Of a stretch of 6,190 nt of DNA, positions 4,976-6,190 are shown piece by piece. The stretch comes from JAMIFN01 sp035906235 (GTDB lineage: Bacteria > Pseudomonadota > Gammaproteobacteria > Burkholderiales > Burkholderiaceae_C): NCBI GenBank assembly GCA_035906235.1, contig JAMIFN010000083.1, positions 1-6,190 of the forward strand, given 5' to 3'. Below the pieces are notes generated by a model, which was not told the DNA's origin, made no database searches, and saw nothing but the letters and a program-made list of their open reading frames with translations. Position 1 is the stretch's first letter; every line of letters starts with the position of its first letter. A program made the position numbers and the translations under genes.

Positions 4976-6148
4976 ATGTCCTTTGACTACACCCCCGAAC
5001 AAGAAGCCATCCGCGAAGCGGTGCAAAAAATCTGCGCCGATTTTCCTGAATCCTATTGGCTAGAGCGCGACGCTGACGGCGTTTTCCCAGAAGCGTTTTA
5101 CCGCGCCATGGGCGATGCGGGCTGGCTGGGCTTGGCCATTCCTGAAGAGTACGGCGGCGCGGGGCTGGGCGTGTCTGAAGCGGCGCTGCTGATGCAGACT
5201 ATCGCCGAATCGGGCGCGGCCATGAGTGGGTGCTCTAGCATCCACATCAATATCTTTGGCCTCATGCCCGTGGTGGTGTTTGGCACCGACGAGCAGAAAA
5301 AACGCATGCTGCCGCCCATGGCTGCAGGCAAAGTGAAAACCTGCTTTGGCGTGACCGAACCCAATACGGGGCTGAACACCACCAAGCTGAAAACCCGCGC
5401 CGTGCGCCAGGGCGATAAATATGTGGTGCATGGGCAAAAGGTGTGGATTTCCACCGCGCAAGTGGCCAATAAAATTTTGCTGCTGGCGCGTACCACACCG
5501 CTGGAAGATTTGCCGCCTGGCCGCAGCTCAGACGGTCTGTCTTTGTTCTACACCGATTTGGATCGCAGCAAAGTCGATGTGCGCCTGATTGAAAAAATGG
5601 GGCGCAAATGCGTGGATTCGAACGAGCTGTTTATCGACGGCCTGGAAATCCCCGTGGAAGACCGCATAGGCGAAGAAGGCAAGGGCTTTAAATACATCTT
5701 GCACGGCATGAATCCCGAGCGCATTTTGCTGGCCTCTGAAGCTGTGGGCGTGGGGCGTGTGGCGCTGAGCAAGGCCGCTGCTTATGCCAAAGAGCGCGTG
5801 GTTTTTGACCGCCCCATAGGGCAGAACCAAAGCATTCAGCACCCGCTGGCGAAAAACTGGGTTGAGCTAGAAGCCGCGCGTTTGATGGTGATGAAAGCCG
5901 CTTGGCTCTACGACAAGGGCCGCGAATGAGGGGCAGAGGCCAACGCCGCCAAATACTTTGCGGCCGAGGCGGGTTTCCGCGCCTGCGAGCAGGCCATCTT
6001 GACGCATGGCGGCATGGGTTATTCCAAAGAATTTCATGTTGAACGCTATCTGCGCGAAATCATGATCCCGCGCATCGCCCCGGTTAGCCGCGAAATGATT
6101 TTGAGCTATATCGCCGAGCGCGTGCTGGGTTTACCCAAGTCGTATTAA
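4976..6148 (+). pseudogene. acyl-CoA dehydrogenase interrupted by an in-frame TGA
   Basis: The frame from ATG 4976 to TAA 6146-6148 would give 390 residues, the normal ACAD length, but codon 318 is TGA (5927-5929). The first part (317 residues) holds the N-terminal domain, the beta domain (CFGVTEPNTGLNTT about 122-135, VHGQKVWIST about 151-160), Glu248 in MNPERIL as the likely catalytic base (isovaleryl-CoA-dehydrogenase type), and the FAD motif ending in PIGQNQSIQH. The 72 codons after the TGA stay in frame and encode GAEANAAKYFAAEAGF, THGGMGYSKEFHVERYLRE and a normal C-terminus, so the rest looks intact. A 317-residue product would lack part of the FAD and subunit interface and is probably inactive. 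A recent nonsense mutation or a base-call error are the simplest explanations; readthrough cannot be excluded. Only a weak GAAAG precedes the ATG. The gene lies 202 nt after the operon and may have its own promoter. Confidence 0.85.
5927..5929 (+). other. in-frame TGA within the ACAD reading frame
   Basis: The TGA lies between GRE and GAEANAAK. Related ACADs often have Cys before GAEAN (as in PCGAEAN), so one base change from TGC or TGT would explain it. TGA is used as a normal stop by other genes here (1552, 3980, 4771), so the code is not reassigned. Confidence 0.8.
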
Positions 6149-6172
6149 GCGCCGTCAAAGCTACAAAGGATT

Positions 6173-6190
6173 CGTCATTCCCGCGCACGC
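6173..6190 (+). repeat. dRS3-like palindromic repeat, cut by the window edge
   Basis: CGTCATTCCCGCGCACGC matches the forward copy at 1598 onward except for one base in the loop (GCAC instead of GCAA). The right arm would lie beyond the window. It begins 25 nt after the ACAD stop. Confidence 0.7.

Noticed and set aside
5945..5964. SECIS-like stem-loop after the in-frame TGA
   Set aside because: The stem is only 5 bp, its loop lacks the expected G, and no selenoprotein ACAD is known to me; G+C-rich coding DNA often forms such stems by chance.

Overview
The window looks like a stretch of a betaproteobacterial chromosome, probably order Burkholderiales and perhaps Comamonadaceae. The basis is moderately high G+C, the protein families and their typical sequence style, and intergenic 'attcccgc....gcgggaat' palindromes of the kind common in Betaproteobacteria (dRS3-like). 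That taxonomic call is an inference. No phage, plasmid, IS transposase, RNA gene or CRISPR array is visible. All genes lie on the + strand and all encode acyl-CoA chemistry.

Layout: (1) 1-444 is the 3' end of a large-subunit acyl-CoA dehydrogenase (ACAD). (2) 457-1554 is a small-subunit ACAD, 12 nt downstream; the pair resembles PimC/PimD-type heteromeric dehydrogenases. (3) 1555-1812 is a gap with two perfect inverted copies of a dRS3-like palindrome around a C/G-rich hairpin, then a small palindrome and an A-tract-rich leader. (4) 1813-2706 is a CitE/HpcH-type CoA-ester lyase. (5) 2711-3982 is a family I (acetyl-CoA hydrolase/4-hydroxybutyrate CoA-transferase type) CoA-transferase. (6) 3979-4773 is a crotonase-fold enzyme. 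Genes 4-6 form a tightly coupled operon, with a 4-nt gap and an ATGA overlap. (7) 4774-4975 is a second repeat-filled gap. (8) 4976-6148 is a further ACAD whose frame is broken by one in-frame TGA at codon 318, with 72 intact codons after it. (9) The window ends inside another dRS3-like copy.

Taken together the genes could form one catabolic module. The CoA-transferase would load CoA onto an organic acid, ACADs would introduce a double bond, the crotonase would hydrate it or otherwise process it, and the CitE-type lyase would cleave the product, releasing acetyl-CoA or a similar fragment. Known CitE-family CoA lyases act on malyl-, methylmalyl- and citramalyl-CoA-like compounds, so a dicarboxylic or branched dicarboxylic acid is a reasonable guess for the substrate. 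The CoA-transferase plus CitE-type lyase pair recalls the RipA/RipC (itaconate degradation) arrangement, but no MaoC-type hydratase is visible. The true substrate cannot be read from the sequence.

The points most worth attention are the in-frame TGA at a position where related ACADs often carry Cys; the loss of the expected catalytic Glu in the CoA-transferase (Gly231) and of one catalytic Glu in the crotonase (Leu120); the MITE-like 125-bp composite repeat; and a strong preference for the rare ATA codon in Ile-Gly pairs.
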